A program made the position numbers and the translations under genes. From Pseudomonas persica (GTDB taxonomy: Bacteria; Pseudomonadota; Gammaproteobacteria; Pseudomonadales; Pseudomonadaceae), in the NCBI RefSeq assembly GCF_900291015.1, contig NZ_OLKL01000037.1, positions 1-64,000 of the forward strand: DNA of 64,000 nucleotides, in the 5' to 3' direction. Positions 7,863 to 16,545 of this stretch are shown here, one piece after another. The notes beneath the pieces are model-generated. The model worked only from the letters and a program-made list of their open reading frames with translations. It did not search any database and was not told the DNA's origin. Positions within the stretch are counted from its first letter, which is position 1; each line of letters starts with the position of its first letter.

Positions 7863-9575
7863 ATGCCTTCTGCTCCCTTCGAAACCGAATGCGATGTACT
7901 GGTCATAGGCTCTGGTGCCGCCGGGCTGGCTGCGGCGGTGACGGCTGCCTGGCATGGGCAGAAGGTGATCGTGGTGGAGAAGGAGCCAGTGTTCGGCGGT
8001 GCCACTGCCTGGTCCGGCGGTTGGGCCTGGGTGCCGCGCAACCCGCTGGCACGCCGGGCCGGCATCGAGGAAGACATCGAGCAGCCGCGCACCTACCTGC
8101 GCAACGAGCTGGGGGCGTACTACAACGCCGAGCGCATCGACGCCTTTCTCGAGGCGTGCCCGCACATGGTGGCGTTTTTCGAAAAGCACACGGTGCTGCA
8201 GTTTGCCGCCGGCAACGGCATCCCCGACATGCATGGCGACACACCGGGTGCAGCCCAAGGTGGGCACCAGGTGATCGCTGCTCCCTATGATGCCCGCGAG
8301 GTTGGCGCGCTGCTGCCACGCCTGCGCAAGACCCTGCGCGAAACTTCGTTCATGGGCATGCCGATCATGGCCGGTGCCGACCTTGCCGCCTTCCTCAACA
8401 TGACCCGCTCACCCAAGGCCTTGCTGCACGTGTGCAAGCGCTTTGGCCGCCACTTATACCACTTGGCCCGGTATGGCCGGGCGATGCACCTGGTCAACGG
8501 CGTGGCGCTGGTGGCCCGCCTGGCCAAGTCGGCACAGGACCTGGGCGTGCGCCTGCAGGAATCGGCGCCGGCCAAACGCCTGCTGGTCGAGGATGGCCAG
8601 GTGCGCGGGGCGCTGGTAGCAATGCCGCAGGGCGAGCAACTGATCTGTGCCAAGGCCGTGGTGCTCGCGGCGGGTGGCTTCCCCAACGACAACGCCCGGC
8701 GCCGGCAACTGTTCCCGCGCGATGCCAGCGGCCATGACAACCTGGCCCTGCCCCCCAAGGGCTGTTCGGGCGACGGCCTGCGCCTGGGCGAGTCGGCCGG
8801 CGGCGTGGTCGCCACCGAGCTGAAGTCGCCGGTGGCCTGGGCGCCGGTTTCGCAGGTGCCGCACCGCGACGGCAGTGTTGGCCACTTCCCGCACATCATC
8901 GAACGCGGAAAACCGGGCATCATCGGTGTACTGGCCAACGGCAAGCGTTTCGTCAACGAAGCGCACGGCTACTACGATTATGTGTCGGCCATGATCGCCG
9001 CGGTGCCACAGAATGAAGAGGTGTGCTCGTGGCTGATCTGCGACCATCGTTTCCTGCGTCGCTATGGCCTGGGCCATGCCCGCCCGGCGCCGCTGCCGGT
9101 GTGGCCGCACGTGCGCAGCGGCTATCTCAGGCAAGGCGCCACCCTTGAACAGCTGGCCCAGGCCTGCGGCATCGACCCGGTAGGGTTGCGCACCACGGTC
9201 AGCGACTTCAACAACCATGCCCGCAACGGCCAGGACCCAGCGTTCGGTCGCGGCTCCACACCGTTCAACCGCAAGCAGGGCGACCCGCAGCACAAAGGGC
9301 CCAACCCGTGTGTGGCGCCCATCGAGCAGGGGCCGTTCTATGCGGTGAAGGTACAGCCCGGTTGCTTTGGCACCTTTGCCGGGTTGCGCACCGATGGCAG
9401 TGCCCGGGTGCTGGATGAGGCCGGGCAGCCGATTGCAGGCCTGTATGCGGCGGGTACCGACATGGCCAGCGTGTTTGGCGGCTGGTATCCGTCGGGGGGC
9501 ATCAACCTGGGCCCGGCACTGACCTTTGGCTATGTGGCCGGGCGGCATATTGCCGGGGTGCGGGGGTATGAGTGA
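7863..9575 (+). CDS. FAD-dependent oxidoreductase (fumarate reductase / 3-ketosteroid dehydrogenase-like)
   Basis: A 570-residue flavoprotein. The dinucleotide-binding motif VLVIGSGAAGLAAAV is at residues 13-27, followed by VVEKEPVFGGATAWSGG, where ATAWSGG is the usual FAD-contacting continuation of this superfamily. The C-terminal part has GLYAAGTDMASVFGGWYPSGG and a closing FAD contact. It resembles flavoproteins that dehydrogenate ring carbons next to a carbonyl (3-ketosteroid delta-1-dehydrogenases) or reduce fumarate-like acids. AGGAA lies 8 nt before ATG. It is divergent from the IclR gene and carries the best operator copy in its promoter. In this cluster it probably oxidises a cyclic intermediate; nothing nearby suggests steroid metabolism. 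Confidence 0.85.
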   Translation: MPSAPFETECDVLVIGSGAAGLAAAVTAAWHGQKVIVVEKEPVFGGATAWSGGWAWVPRNPLARRAGIEEDIEQPRTYLRNELGAYYNAERIDAFLEACPHMVAFFEKHTVLQFAAGNGIPDMHGDTPGAAQGGHQVIAAPYDAREVGALLPRLRKTLRETSFMGMPIMAGADLAAFLNMTRSPKALLHVCKRFGRHLYHLARYGRAMHLVNGVALVARLAKSAQDLGVRLQESAPAKRLLVEDGQVRGALVAMPQGEQLICAKAVVLAAGGFPNDNARRRQLFPRDASGHDNLALPPKGCSGDGLRLGESAGGVVATELKSPVAWAPVSQVPHRDGSVGHFPHIIERGKPGIIGVLANGKRFVNEAHGYYDYVSAMIAAVPQNEEVCSWLICDHRFLRRYGLGHARPAPLPVWPHVRSGYLRQGATLEQLAQACGIDPVGLRTTVSDFNNHARNGQDPAFGRGSTPFNRKQGDPQHKGPNPCVAPIEQGPFYAVKVQPGCFGTFAGLRTDGSARVLDEAGQPIAGLYAAGTDMASVFGGWYPSGGINLGPALTFGYVAGRHIAGVRGYE

Positions 9576-9676
9576 TTGGTCCTGCATACCGAAAGGATTG
9601 CAGCACCTGTGAGACCGAGCGCTGAAACTGCCACGGCAAACGCCTTTCGGCCCTCATGCGATCTGAAGGCAAACTC

Positions 9677-9877
9677 TCACTGCTTCATGCCCAGTTCGGC
9701 ATCATCCATCAGCGCCTTGGCCATCGCGCTCAGGTAATGAGCGGCCCAGATCATCATCGGTTTCTCATCCATCAGCCCGGTGATGGTGAGCTCGATGCGG
9801 AACAGTGGGTGGGTGCCGTTTTCGCCTTGGTAGAAGGTGGTCTTGCCGACAGTGAATTGGGTGTCTTCTGTGGTCAT
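9677..9877 (-). CDS. Small conserved-looking hypothetical protein
   Basis: A 66-residue acidic protein starting MTTEDTQFTVGKTTFYQGENG and ending in an amphipathic helix (AAHYLSAMAKALMDDAELG). It has a strong ribosome binding site (GGGGGA, 8 nt before ATG) and a protein-like composition, unlike the antisense frame of similar length across the same bases. No signal peptide or membrane segment. I do not recognise the family. It converges with the flavoprotein gene and is flanked by REP elements. Confidence 0.65.
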   Translation of the reverse strand: MTTEDTQFTVGKTTFYQGENGTHPLFRIELTITGLMDEKPMMIWAAHYLSAMAKALMDDAELGMKQ

Positions 9878-9913
9878 TATTCAATCCCCCTGAAATATCT
9901 CGAGTGCCTGAGC

Positions 9914-10009
9914 CGGCCCTTTCGCGGGTAAACCCGCTCCCACAGGTACTGTGCAAGTCTTGAAGACTGTGATGATCCTGTGGGAGCGGGTTCACCCGCG
10001 AAGAGGCCT
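9914..10009. repeat. REP pair in inverted orientation (REPIN)
   Basis: Two REP units face each other: GCGGGTAAACCCGCTCCCAC and its inverted counterpart with GGTTCACCC, separated by about 30 bp. The pair can fold into one long hairpin. It lies immediately beside the stop codon of a possible truncated gene. Confidence 0.88.
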
Positions 10010-10023
10010 GCCCTGGCGACACA

Positions 10024-10122
10024 TCAATAAAGCCTTAATGCAAATTGGGCATCTGCACCTGGATCAAGTGGGCCTTCGAATGAATGGGGGATTTGGGGTG
10101 GATCGGGGACAAATTTCAGCAT
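10024..10122 (-). pseudogene. Truncated small ORF with MLKFVPDPP N-terminus
   Basis: A 32-codon frame starting MLKFVPDPPQIPHSFEG. I recall this N-terminus (MLK-I/F-VPDPP) from small Pseudomonas proteins of roughly 100 residues. Here the frame stops after 32 residues, 15 bp before the REP pair, which looks like truncation by REP insertion or deletion. Its ATG overlaps the stop of the upstream small frame (ATGCTGA). The family recognition is from memory and tentative. Confidence 0.35.
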
Positions 10123-10271
10123 GCTTTGGTATCCATTTGTTGGGCCACTACCGGCCTGCTGTCAAACAGGTAGGTAGGTGGCAGCTGTACATAGGTTGAC
10201 AGACCGGCGGATACCAGAACCGGCGCACGCGAACGTGCCCCATGCACAGCCACCATGAAGGGCAAAGCCAT
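10116..10271 (-). CDS. Possible small leader-type ORF
   Basis: A 51-codon frame (MALPFMVAVHGARSRAPVLV onward, ending DTKAC) overlapping the start of the truncated MLKFVPDPP frame. It has no clear ribosome binding site. The peptide is basic at the start and Pro/Tyr-rich later. It may be a leader region or non-coding sequence that usually precedes the small gene. The remaining bases up to 10395 hold nothing I recognise. Confidence 0.25.
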   Translation of the reverse strand: MALPFMVAVHGARSRAPVLVSAGLSTYVQLPPTYLFDSRPVVAQQMDTKAC

Positions 10272-10395
10272 GCGAAGTATCTCGTCGCGACCCGCCGAGA
10301 CTAGAGCGCTGCCAAAGCGGCCGCAACGGGAAACAGGCGGCGTGAGTATCTTTAGGAAATGGCCTACAAGGAAGGGGCTAAATCTGATTTTTCGT

Positions 10396-13281
10396 TCAGG
10401 CCGGGCAACGCATCTGCCCCAACCAGTACGCTACATCCACCTCATCGATCTGCTCTGCACGCAGGAAGCGCTCGGCATACTGGCGGTACACACCGCTGCT
10501 GAGGAACAGCTCCAGCAGTTGCCCGTCGATGTGCCCGTCGCGGGCCATGCCCACCAGGATCTTCACTGACTCGGACAAAGTCTTCGGCGCCTTGTAAGGC
10601 CGGTCGGCCGCGGTCAGCGCCTCGAAGATGTCGGCAATCGCCATCACCCGTTCGGCAATGCCCAGGTCCTGCTCGCCCAACCGGCGCGGGTAGCCGCTGC
10701 CGTCGATTTTCTCGTGGTGGTTGCCGGCGATGTCCGGAACCCGCTTGAGCTGGCGCGGAAACGGCAAGGAACTGAGCATGATGATGGTCTGCACGATGTG
10801 CTCGTTGATCTTGAAGCGTTCCTCATCATTCAGCGTGCCGCGGCGGATCGCCAGGTTGTACAGCTCGCCGTAATTGCTGGCGTAGGCCGGCAGGCACATG
10901 TCGAAGCCCCAGCGGTTGCGCGGGTCGTCCTTGGCCACCGGCGGCTTGCGGGGGCCCCAGGGCACGCAATGCTCAGGGCGGTCGGCCAGCAGTGGTTCGT
11001 CAACCGGTAGCGCAGGTGCTGGCAGGTCGGCAAAGCGTTCCACCTCATCACGGGAAATGCCCAGGCGGTTGTCGAAGTGGCGCTGCCAGCGGTGCTGGCC
11101 AATCTGCTGCAGGCGCTGGATGTCGGCGTCCTGCATGAACTCGCCGCCAATGTTGGCCTGGGCGACGAAGGCGAAGTCGTCCTGCAGCTGGGCCTGGCTG
11201 CGCGCCAGGGTGGCTTGCAGCGCCTGCGGGTCGGCACCGCTGGCCAGGCCTTGCCAGTAGGCCAGCTCGGCATCGCGCCACAGCACTTCGAAGCGCATGC
11301 GTACCTCATGGATGCGGTTGTACAAGGTTTCCAGCTTGGTCGCCTTGTCTACTACGTATTCGGGGCTGGTGACCTTGCCGCAATCGTGCAGCCAGGCCGC
11401 CACACGGAATTCGTAGCGTTCAGCCGCGCTCATGCTGAAGTTGGCGTACGGACCGGTTTCGGCCGCCACCGCCTGGTCCAGCAGCATCTGCGCCAGTTGT
11501 GGCACCCGCTCGCAATGGCCGCCGGTATAGGGGCTCTTGGCATCGATGGCGTCGGCCAGCAGCTTGATCATGGCATCCAGCAGGCGTTGCTGGGCTTCGG
11601 CCAGCTGGCGCGTCTCGATGGCCACCGCCACCACCCCGGACAGTTCCTCGACAAAGCGCCGAAACGCCTGGCCCACTTGCTCATGTACATGTTCATCGTC
11701 CAGTTGCAGGACCAGGATGCCCAGCAGCGCCTGGCTACGGTCATTCAGCACCAAAGCCAGGCTGTGCTCCTGTAGACCAAGGGCTTGGGTGACCGCCGCC
11801 GCCAGGTGCTGCTGGGCAGCCTGGTCCACGGCCAGCTCGCCCGGGTACTGCTCGCCGCGGCAGGCGGCGGCGAGGCGCAGCAAGGCGTGCTCGGTATCGA
11901 ACAGGTAGACCACGCCGGCATTGACCCCGGAGGCTTCCACCAGATGGCTCAACACACCGTCGAGCATGCGCTCCAGGTCGCGCTCGCGGCTGAGTGTGAG
12001 GGTGATCGCCTGGAAGCTGCGGATGGTGCCGGACATGCGGCTGAGCACGCGGCTCAGTTCACGTACCTCGGACACCCGCGAGCGCACCCCCACTTCGCGG
12101 CTGAAATCAAAGCCGGCCAGGCCTTGTAGCTGTTCAGCCAGCAGCCGCAACGGGCGGCCGATACGCCGACCGAGCACACCACCGAGCACCAGCAGTACGC
12201 TCATCAGGGCAGCGGTCCAGAGCAATTGTTCGAGCAGTACCTTACGCGCACCGGCCAGCAACTCATGACCTGGCACGGCAATCAGCACCTGCAGGTCCTG
12301 CCCGGCCAGGGTGGTCAGTGGCACCCGCATGCCATACCAAGTCTGGCCGTCCACCTGATAAGGCTGCGCCCGGGCGCCTAGCGGCAGGTCGGCGTAAAGG
12401 TGCTCCAGGCTGGGAATGCCCAGTTCACCGATGCGCGACAAGCGCACGGCCTGCCCTTCGTGCACGATCACCCGCTGCAGGTCCGGGTAGGCCACTACGC
12501 TGCCCTGATCGTCGACCACGACGATCTCGGTGCCGGGGGTCATGCGCAGGCCCTGGGTCTCGCTGGCCAGGTCGTCGACCGAAACGTCCATGCCGATCAC
12601 CGCCCCGCCGTCGATGCTGCGCTGGGCCATGGTCAGGCCGATCTCGCGGGTGGTGAAGAACACATACGGGTGGGTCAGCACGGTGGTGGGCTGGGCGCTG
12701 GCTTCGACAAACCAAGGGCGTGTGCGCGGGTCGTAGCGGTATTCGGGCTTGGCCTGGGCCTGCAGCAGGTTCAGCGCGCGGTCGTAGAAACGCCATTCAC
12801 CCTGCACCGCCCCCCCCTCACGGCTGACGCTCTGCACCAGAAATGCCGTACCCGGCGGCGCGGCGAAACGCTGCAGCAATTGCGGGTCGCGCAAGCGACG
12901 CACCAGCAGGAACTCACCACTGGGGTAACCCATGTAGGCAGCACTGAGCATGCGGTTGGCGTCCAGCGTCTCGACCAGTTGCGGCAAGCGTTCCAGGCGC
13001 TGCGCCGCGTTTTGCGCAGCCGGGTTGTGGGCGAGCAGGCGGATACTGCTGTGCACCGGGTCGATCAGGCGCCGGGCGCGCTCGTCGATGGTCTTGCCTA
13101 TTTGCTGGGCAGAATCACCCGCTGCGGCCACCAAAGTCTGGCGAATGCCGCGATAACCCTGCCAGGCCAGGGCGGCGCCGAGCAGCAGCATGCCCAGTAC
13201 GATGGCGAGTGCCACCAGCCACTGCAGTGAAATGCCACGTCCGGCGTTGCCAGCAGCACGACCATTCGACACGCAGCCCAT
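10396..13281 (-). CDS. Membrane HD-GYP phosphodiesterase with dCache, HAMP and GAF domains
   Basis: A 961-residue cyclic-di-GMP phosphodiesterase candidate. In order: transmembrane helix (about 18-40), periplasmic dCache-like sensor (about 45-345), second helix (352-371), HAMP (372-425), GAF-like domain (435-560) and an HD-GYP domain (565-961). The catalytic pairs are visible: GGHCERV (His589), HD at 632-633, HHEK at 855-858 and DGSGYP at 860-865, so the GYP signature is intact. The HD and HHEK motifs are separated by about 220 residues, far more than the usual few tens, because of an extra segment of roughly 170 residues. I start at ATG 13281, which has GGAG 8 nt upstream; a longer frame adds 78 unlikely residues. 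The periplasmic domain suggests control by an external small molecule. Confidence 0.88.
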   Translation of the reverse strand: MGCVSNGRAAGNAGRGISLQWLVALAIVLGMLLLGAALAWQGYRGIRQTLVAAAGDSAQQIGKTIDERARRLIDPVHSSIRLLAHNPAAQNAAQRLERLPQLVETLDANRMLSAAYMGYPSGEFLLVRRLRDPQLLQRFAAPPGTAFLVQSVSREGGAVQGEWRFYDRALNLLQAQAKPEYRYDPRTRPWFVEASAQPTTVLTHPYVFFTTREIGLTMAQRSIDGGAVIGMDVSVDDLASETQGLRMTPGTEIVVVDDQGSVVAYPDLQRVIVHEGQAVRLSRIGELGIPSLEHLYADLPLGARAQPYQVDGQTWYGMRVPLTTLAGQDLQVLIAVPGHELLAGARKVLLEQLLWTAALMSVLLVLGGVLGRRIGRPLRLLAEQLQGLAGFDFSREVGVRSRVSEVRELSRVLSRMSGTIRSFQAITLTLSRERDLERMLDGVLSHLVEASGVNAGVVYLFDTEHALLRLAAACRGEQYPGELAVDQAAQQHLAAAVTQALGLQEHSLALVLNDRSQALLGILVLQLDDEHVHEQVGQAFRRFVEELSGVVAVAIETRQLAEAQQRLLDAMIKLLADAIDAKSPYTGGHCERVPQLAQMLLDQAVAAETGPYANFSMSAAERYEFRVAAWLHDCGKVTSPEYVVDKATKLETLYNRIHEVRMRFEVLWRDAELAYWQGLASGADPQALQATLARSQAQLQDDFAFVAQANIGGEFMQDADIQRLQQIGQHRWQRHFDNRLGISRDEVERFADLPAPALPVDEPLLADRPEHCVPWGPRKPPVAKDDPRNRWGFDMCLPAYASNYGELYNLAIRRGTLNDEERFKINEHIVQTIIMLSSLPFPRQLKRVPDIAGNHHEKIDGSGYPRRLGEQDLGIAERVMAIADIFEALTAADRPYKAPKTLSESVKILVGMARDGHIDGQLLELFLSSGVYRQYAERFLRAEQIDEVDVAYWLGQMRCPA

Positions 13282-13438
13282 CTCAGGTACTCCATGTATG
13301 GCACATTGCCTTGGCTGATACCCGCAGCAGTGTAGAGGGCGGGCGGGCTTTTTGCCGGGCTGGAGAAGAAATTTAGCCTTGCACGACTCTTCTAGCCAGC
13401 ACTGACCCTTGTAGGAGCATGCCTTGAGGGCAATAGGT

Positions 13439-14932
13439 TCAGGCGCGCAACTGGTACCAGGTGGTCTTGAGCTGCGAATACTTGTCGAACGAATGCAGCG
13501 ACAGGTCGCGGCCAAACCCGGACTGCCTGCCGCCGCCGAACGGCACCGTCACGTCCAGCGCATCGACCGTGTTCACCGACACAGTGCCGGCCTTCAACGC
13601 CCGCGCCACTCGATGCACCTGGTTGAAGTCATCGCTCCACAGCGACGCCGCCAGTCCATAGATGCTGTCGTTGGCCAGGCGTATGGCCTGCTCTTCACTG
13701 TCAAAGGCACTGACCGCCAGCACCGGCCCGAACACCTCCTCCCGCGCCAGGCTCATACGGCCATCGACACCGGCAAAAATGGTCGGTTCGATGTAATTGT
13801 CCGAACCGTCGATAGTCAGGCGCCGACCACCGCACACCAACCGCGCCCCATCGTGCCCGGCGCGGGCGATGGCGGCTTCGATCCGGCCAGTCTGCCCGGC
13901 ATCGACAATCGCACCGGCCCGGCTCGCCGGGTCCAGCGGGTTGCCTGGCAGCCACTGGCGGGCCTTGGCCTGCAGGCGCTCGATGAACGCGTCATGGATG
14001 GAGCGCTGCACGTACAGCCGCGAGTTGGCCGAGCACACCTCGCCCTGGTTGAAGAAGATGCCGAATGCCGCCTTTTCCGCAGCCAGGTCCAGGTCCTGGC
14101 AGTTTTCGAACACCAGGTTGGGGCTCTTGCCACCACACTCCAGCCATACCTGCTTGAGGTTGGACTGTGCCGAGTACTGCATGAAGTACTTGCCCACCTG
14201 GGTAGAGCCGGTGAACACCAGGCAATCCACGTCCGGGTGCAAGCCCAGCGCCTGCCCGGCCTGCTCGCCCAGGCCCGGCACCACGTTCAGCACGCCTTCC
14301 GGCACACCGGCCTGCAGCGCCAGCTGGGCCAGACGCAGGGCTGAGAACGGGGATTGCTCGGCGGGCTTGAGCACCACGCTGTTGCCGGCAGCCAGCGCCG
14401 GGGCGAGCTTCCAGGCGGCCATGTCGAGCGGGAAGTTCCACGGCACCACGGCGGCGACCACGCCGAGGGCTTCGCGGGTGATGGTGGCCAGCGCGTTGGG
14501 CGCGGTGGGTGCCACCTGGTCGTACAATTTGTCCAGCGCCTCGCCGTACCAGGCGAACACCTGCGCCGAGCCCGGCACGTCGATGTTGTAAGCGTCCATG
14601 ACCGGCTTGCCCATGTTCAGCGAGTCCAGCAGGGCCAGTTCTTCGCGATGGGCCATGATCAACTCGGCCAGGCGCAGCAGGACCTTCTTGCGCTCGCCGG
14701 GGGCCATGCGCGGCCATGGGCCTTGCTCGAAAGCCCTGCGGGCGCTGGCGACGGCCAGGTCGACCTCGGCCTGGCCGCAGGCGGCGACCTGTGCCAATAC
14801 CTTGTTGCTGGCGGGGTTGATGGCGGCGAAGGTAGTGCCGTCCTGTGCGTTGACGGGTTTGCCGTCGATCAGTGCATTGGCCGGGAGGTAGAGGTCCGAG
14901 GCGCGTTGTTGCCAGAATTCGAGGGTGTACAT
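13439..14932 (-). CDS. Aldehyde dehydrogenase, PuuC/KauB-like
   Basis: A 497-residue NAD(P)-dependent aldehyde dehydrogenase. It shows PWNFPLDMAAWKLAPAL (about 164-180), the general base Glu265 in LECGGKS and the nucleophile Cys300 in NQGEVCSANSR. Sequence and length fit the PuuC/KauB group, which oxidises aminoaldehydes such as gamma-glutamyl-aminobutyraldehyde, 4-aminobutyraldehyde or 4-guanidinobutyraldehyde. The start is the ATG with a GGAG box 6 nt before it. Directly upstream, across a REP region, is a SpuC-like aminotransferase: transamination of a diamine would give the aldehyde this enzyme oxidises. The exact substrate is inference. Confidence 0.9.
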   Translation of the reverse strand: MYTLEFWQQRASDLYLPANALIDGKPVNAQDGTTFAAINPASNKVLAQVAACGQAEVDLAVASARRAFEQGPWPRMAPGERKKVLLRLAELIMAHREELALLDSLNMGKPVMDAYNIDVPGSAQVFAWYGEALDKLYDQVAPTAPNALATITREALGVVAAVVPWNFPLDMAAWKLAPALAAGNSVVLKPAEQSPFSALRLAQLALQAGVPEGVLNVVPGLGEQAGQALGLHPDVDCLVFTGSTQVGKYFMQYSAQSNLKQVWLECGGKSPNLVFENCQDLDLAAEKAAFGIFFNQGEVCSANSRLYVQRSIHDAFIERLQAKARQWLPGNPLDPASRAGAIVDAGQTGRIEAAIARAGHDGARLVCGGRRLTIDGSDNYIEPTIFAGVDGRMSLAREEVFGPVLAVSAFDSEEQAIRLANDSIYGLAASLWSDDFNQVHRVARALKAGTVSVNTVDALDVTVPFGGGRQSGFGRDLSLHSFDKYSQLKTTWYQLRA

Positions 14933-14994
14933 GGGTACTCCAGGCGACCGTCGTGGCGGTCTCTGTTGCTTGTAAGATGCAGTGTCGATACAGC

Positions 14995-15100
14995 CCTGTG
15001 AGAGCGGGTCCATCGAGGCGTCGAACCGCCGCGAACACCGGCGAAGCCGGTGCCATGCACCGTGGCGCATTCTTCGCGGGTGAATCCGCTCCCGCAGGGG
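14995..15100. repeat. REP composite between aminotransferase and aldehyde dehydrogenase genes
   Basis: CCTGTGAGAGCGGGT and the inverted TTCGCGGGTGAATCCGCTCC flank an inner stem ACACCGGCGAAGCCGGTG. It lies between two genes that probably act in one pathway and could modulate readthrough or mRNA decay. Confidence 0.8.
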
Positions 15101-15121
15101 CTGCGGTGCGCTCGAAGATTT

Positions 15122-16504
15122 TTAGAGCTTGCCGACCAGCCGCGCCGTGCGGTCCACGGCAATCCGGGTCTTCTCCACCAGCTCATCCAGCTCGCTGTGG
15201 TTGGCGATCAGCGCCGGCGCCATGATCATCCGGCCCAGGGTGGAGCGAATGATCACCCCTTCCTCGAAACCAAAGGTTCGGCACTGCCAGGCCAGGTCGT
15301 TCTCGTTGGCGAAGCGCTTGCGCGTCGGCTTGTGCTCGGCAAACTGCAGCGCCGCCACCAGCCCGGCGCCCTGCACCTGGCCGATCAACGGGTGGTCGGC
15401 GAACACCTCACGCAGAATGCGCTGCAGGTATGGCCCGGTGTCGTCCTTCACCTGGCGCACGATGCCTTCGTCACGCAACGCTTTCAGGTTGGCGATGGCC
15501 ACCGCCGCCGCCACCGGGTGGCCGGAATAGGTCAGGCCGTGGGCGAACACCCCGCCCCGCTCCACCAGCGCCTCGGCAATGCGCTTGCTCAGCACCAGCC
15601 CGCCCATGGGCACGTAGCCGCTGGTCAGGCCCTTGGCGATCGACAGGGTGTCGGGCTCGAAGCCGAAGTACTCATGGGCGAACCATTCGCCGGTGCGACC
15701 AAAGCCGCCGATCACTTCATCGGCGCACAGCAGCACGTCGTGCTGGCGGCAGATGCGCTGGATCTCGGGCCAGTAGCTTTCCGGCGGGAAGATCATGCCG
15801 CCCGCGCCCTGGAACGGCTCGGCGATAAAGCCGGCGACGTTCTCGGCACCCAGCTCAAGAATCTTTTCCTCCAGTTGCAGGGCGCAGCGGCGGCCGAATT
15901 CGGCCGGGGTCAGGTCGCCGTCCTCGGCGTACCAGTACGGTTCGTCGATGTGCGCCACATCCGGGATCAGCCCGCCCATTTCGTGCATGAACTTCATGCC
16001 ACCCAGCGCCGTGGCGGCCAGGGTCGAGCCGTGGTAACCGTTCCAGCGGCCGATCATGATCTTCTTGTTCGGCTGGCCGACCACCTGCCAGTAACGGCGT
16101 ACAGTACGGATCAGCACCTCGTTGGCCTCGGAGCCGGAGTTGGTGTAGATCGCGTGGCTGTAGTGCCCCGGCAGCAGGCTGAACAGCAGCTCGGACAGTT
16201 CGATCACCGCCGGGTGGGTGGTGTGGAAGAACATGTTGTAGTACGCCAGCTGGTCCATCTGCGCAGCAGCGGCAGCGGTCAGGTCGCGGCGGCCGTAGCC
16301 AAGCTGGGTGCACCACAGGCCGGACATGCCGTCCAGGTAGCGCTTGCCCTCGCTGTCCCACAGGTGCAGGCGTTCACCACCGACGATCACCCGCGGCCCT
16401 TCGGCGTTCAGCGCCTTCTGGTCGAGGAAGGCATGGATGTGGTGCGCGGCATCGGATGCCTGGTAGTCGCGGGTCTGGCGTTGCGGGGCGAAAGGCGCAT
16501 TCAT
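15122..16504 (-). CDS. Class III aminotransferase, SpuC-like (putrescine/polyamine--pyruvate type)
   Basis: A 460-residue PLP fold-type I enzyme. It has the phosphate/cofactor region NSGSEANEVLIR (about 115-126), NGYHGSTLAATALGGM, the Asp of CADEVIGGFGRTG and the Schiff-base Lys in SIAKGLTSGYVPMGG. The opening and middle motifs (WDSEGKRYLDGMSGLWC; KKIMIGRWNGYHGST) resemble SpuC, the Pseudomonas putrescine:pyruvate transaminase. I take the ATG of MNAPFAPQRQ; the longer frame runs back into the LuxR gene. It is 41 nt downstream of the LuxR gene on the same strand, so the regulator and enzyme may share a transcript. Substrate (putrescine, other diamine or omega-amino acid) is inferred. Confidence 0.9.
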   Translation of the reverse strand: MNAPFAPQRQTRDYQASDAAHHIHAFLDQKALNAEGPRVIVGGERLHLWDSEGKRYLDGMSGLWCTQLGYGRRDLTAAAAAQMDQLAYYNMFFHTTHPAVIELSELLFSLLPGHYSHAIYTNSGSEANEVLIRTVRRYWQVVGQPNKKIMIGRWNGYHGSTLAATALGGMKFMHEMGGLIPDVAHIDEPYWYAEDGDLTPAEFGRRCALQLEEKILELGAENVAGFIAEPFQGAGGMIFPPESYWPEIQRICRQHDVLLCADEVIGGFGRTGEWFAHEYFGFEPDTLSIAKGLTSGYVPMGGLVLSKRIAEALVERGGVFAHGLTYSGHPVAAAVAIANLKALRDEGIVRQVKDDTGPYLQRILREVFADHPLIGQVQGAGLVAALQFAEHKPTRKRFANENDLAWQCRTFGFEEGVIIRSTLGRMIMAPALIANHSELDELVEKTRIAVDRTARLVGKL

Positions 16505-16545
16505 TGTTGGTTTTCCTTTGCGGTGGGTTGCAGGGCTGCTGGCGC

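Noticed and set aside
13321..13370. Possible terminator GGGCGGGCGGGCTTTTTGCC between the aldehyde dehydrogenase and HD-GYP genes
   Set aside because: The T-run is on the plus strand, whereas both flanking genes are on the minus strand, and there is no well-formed stem.
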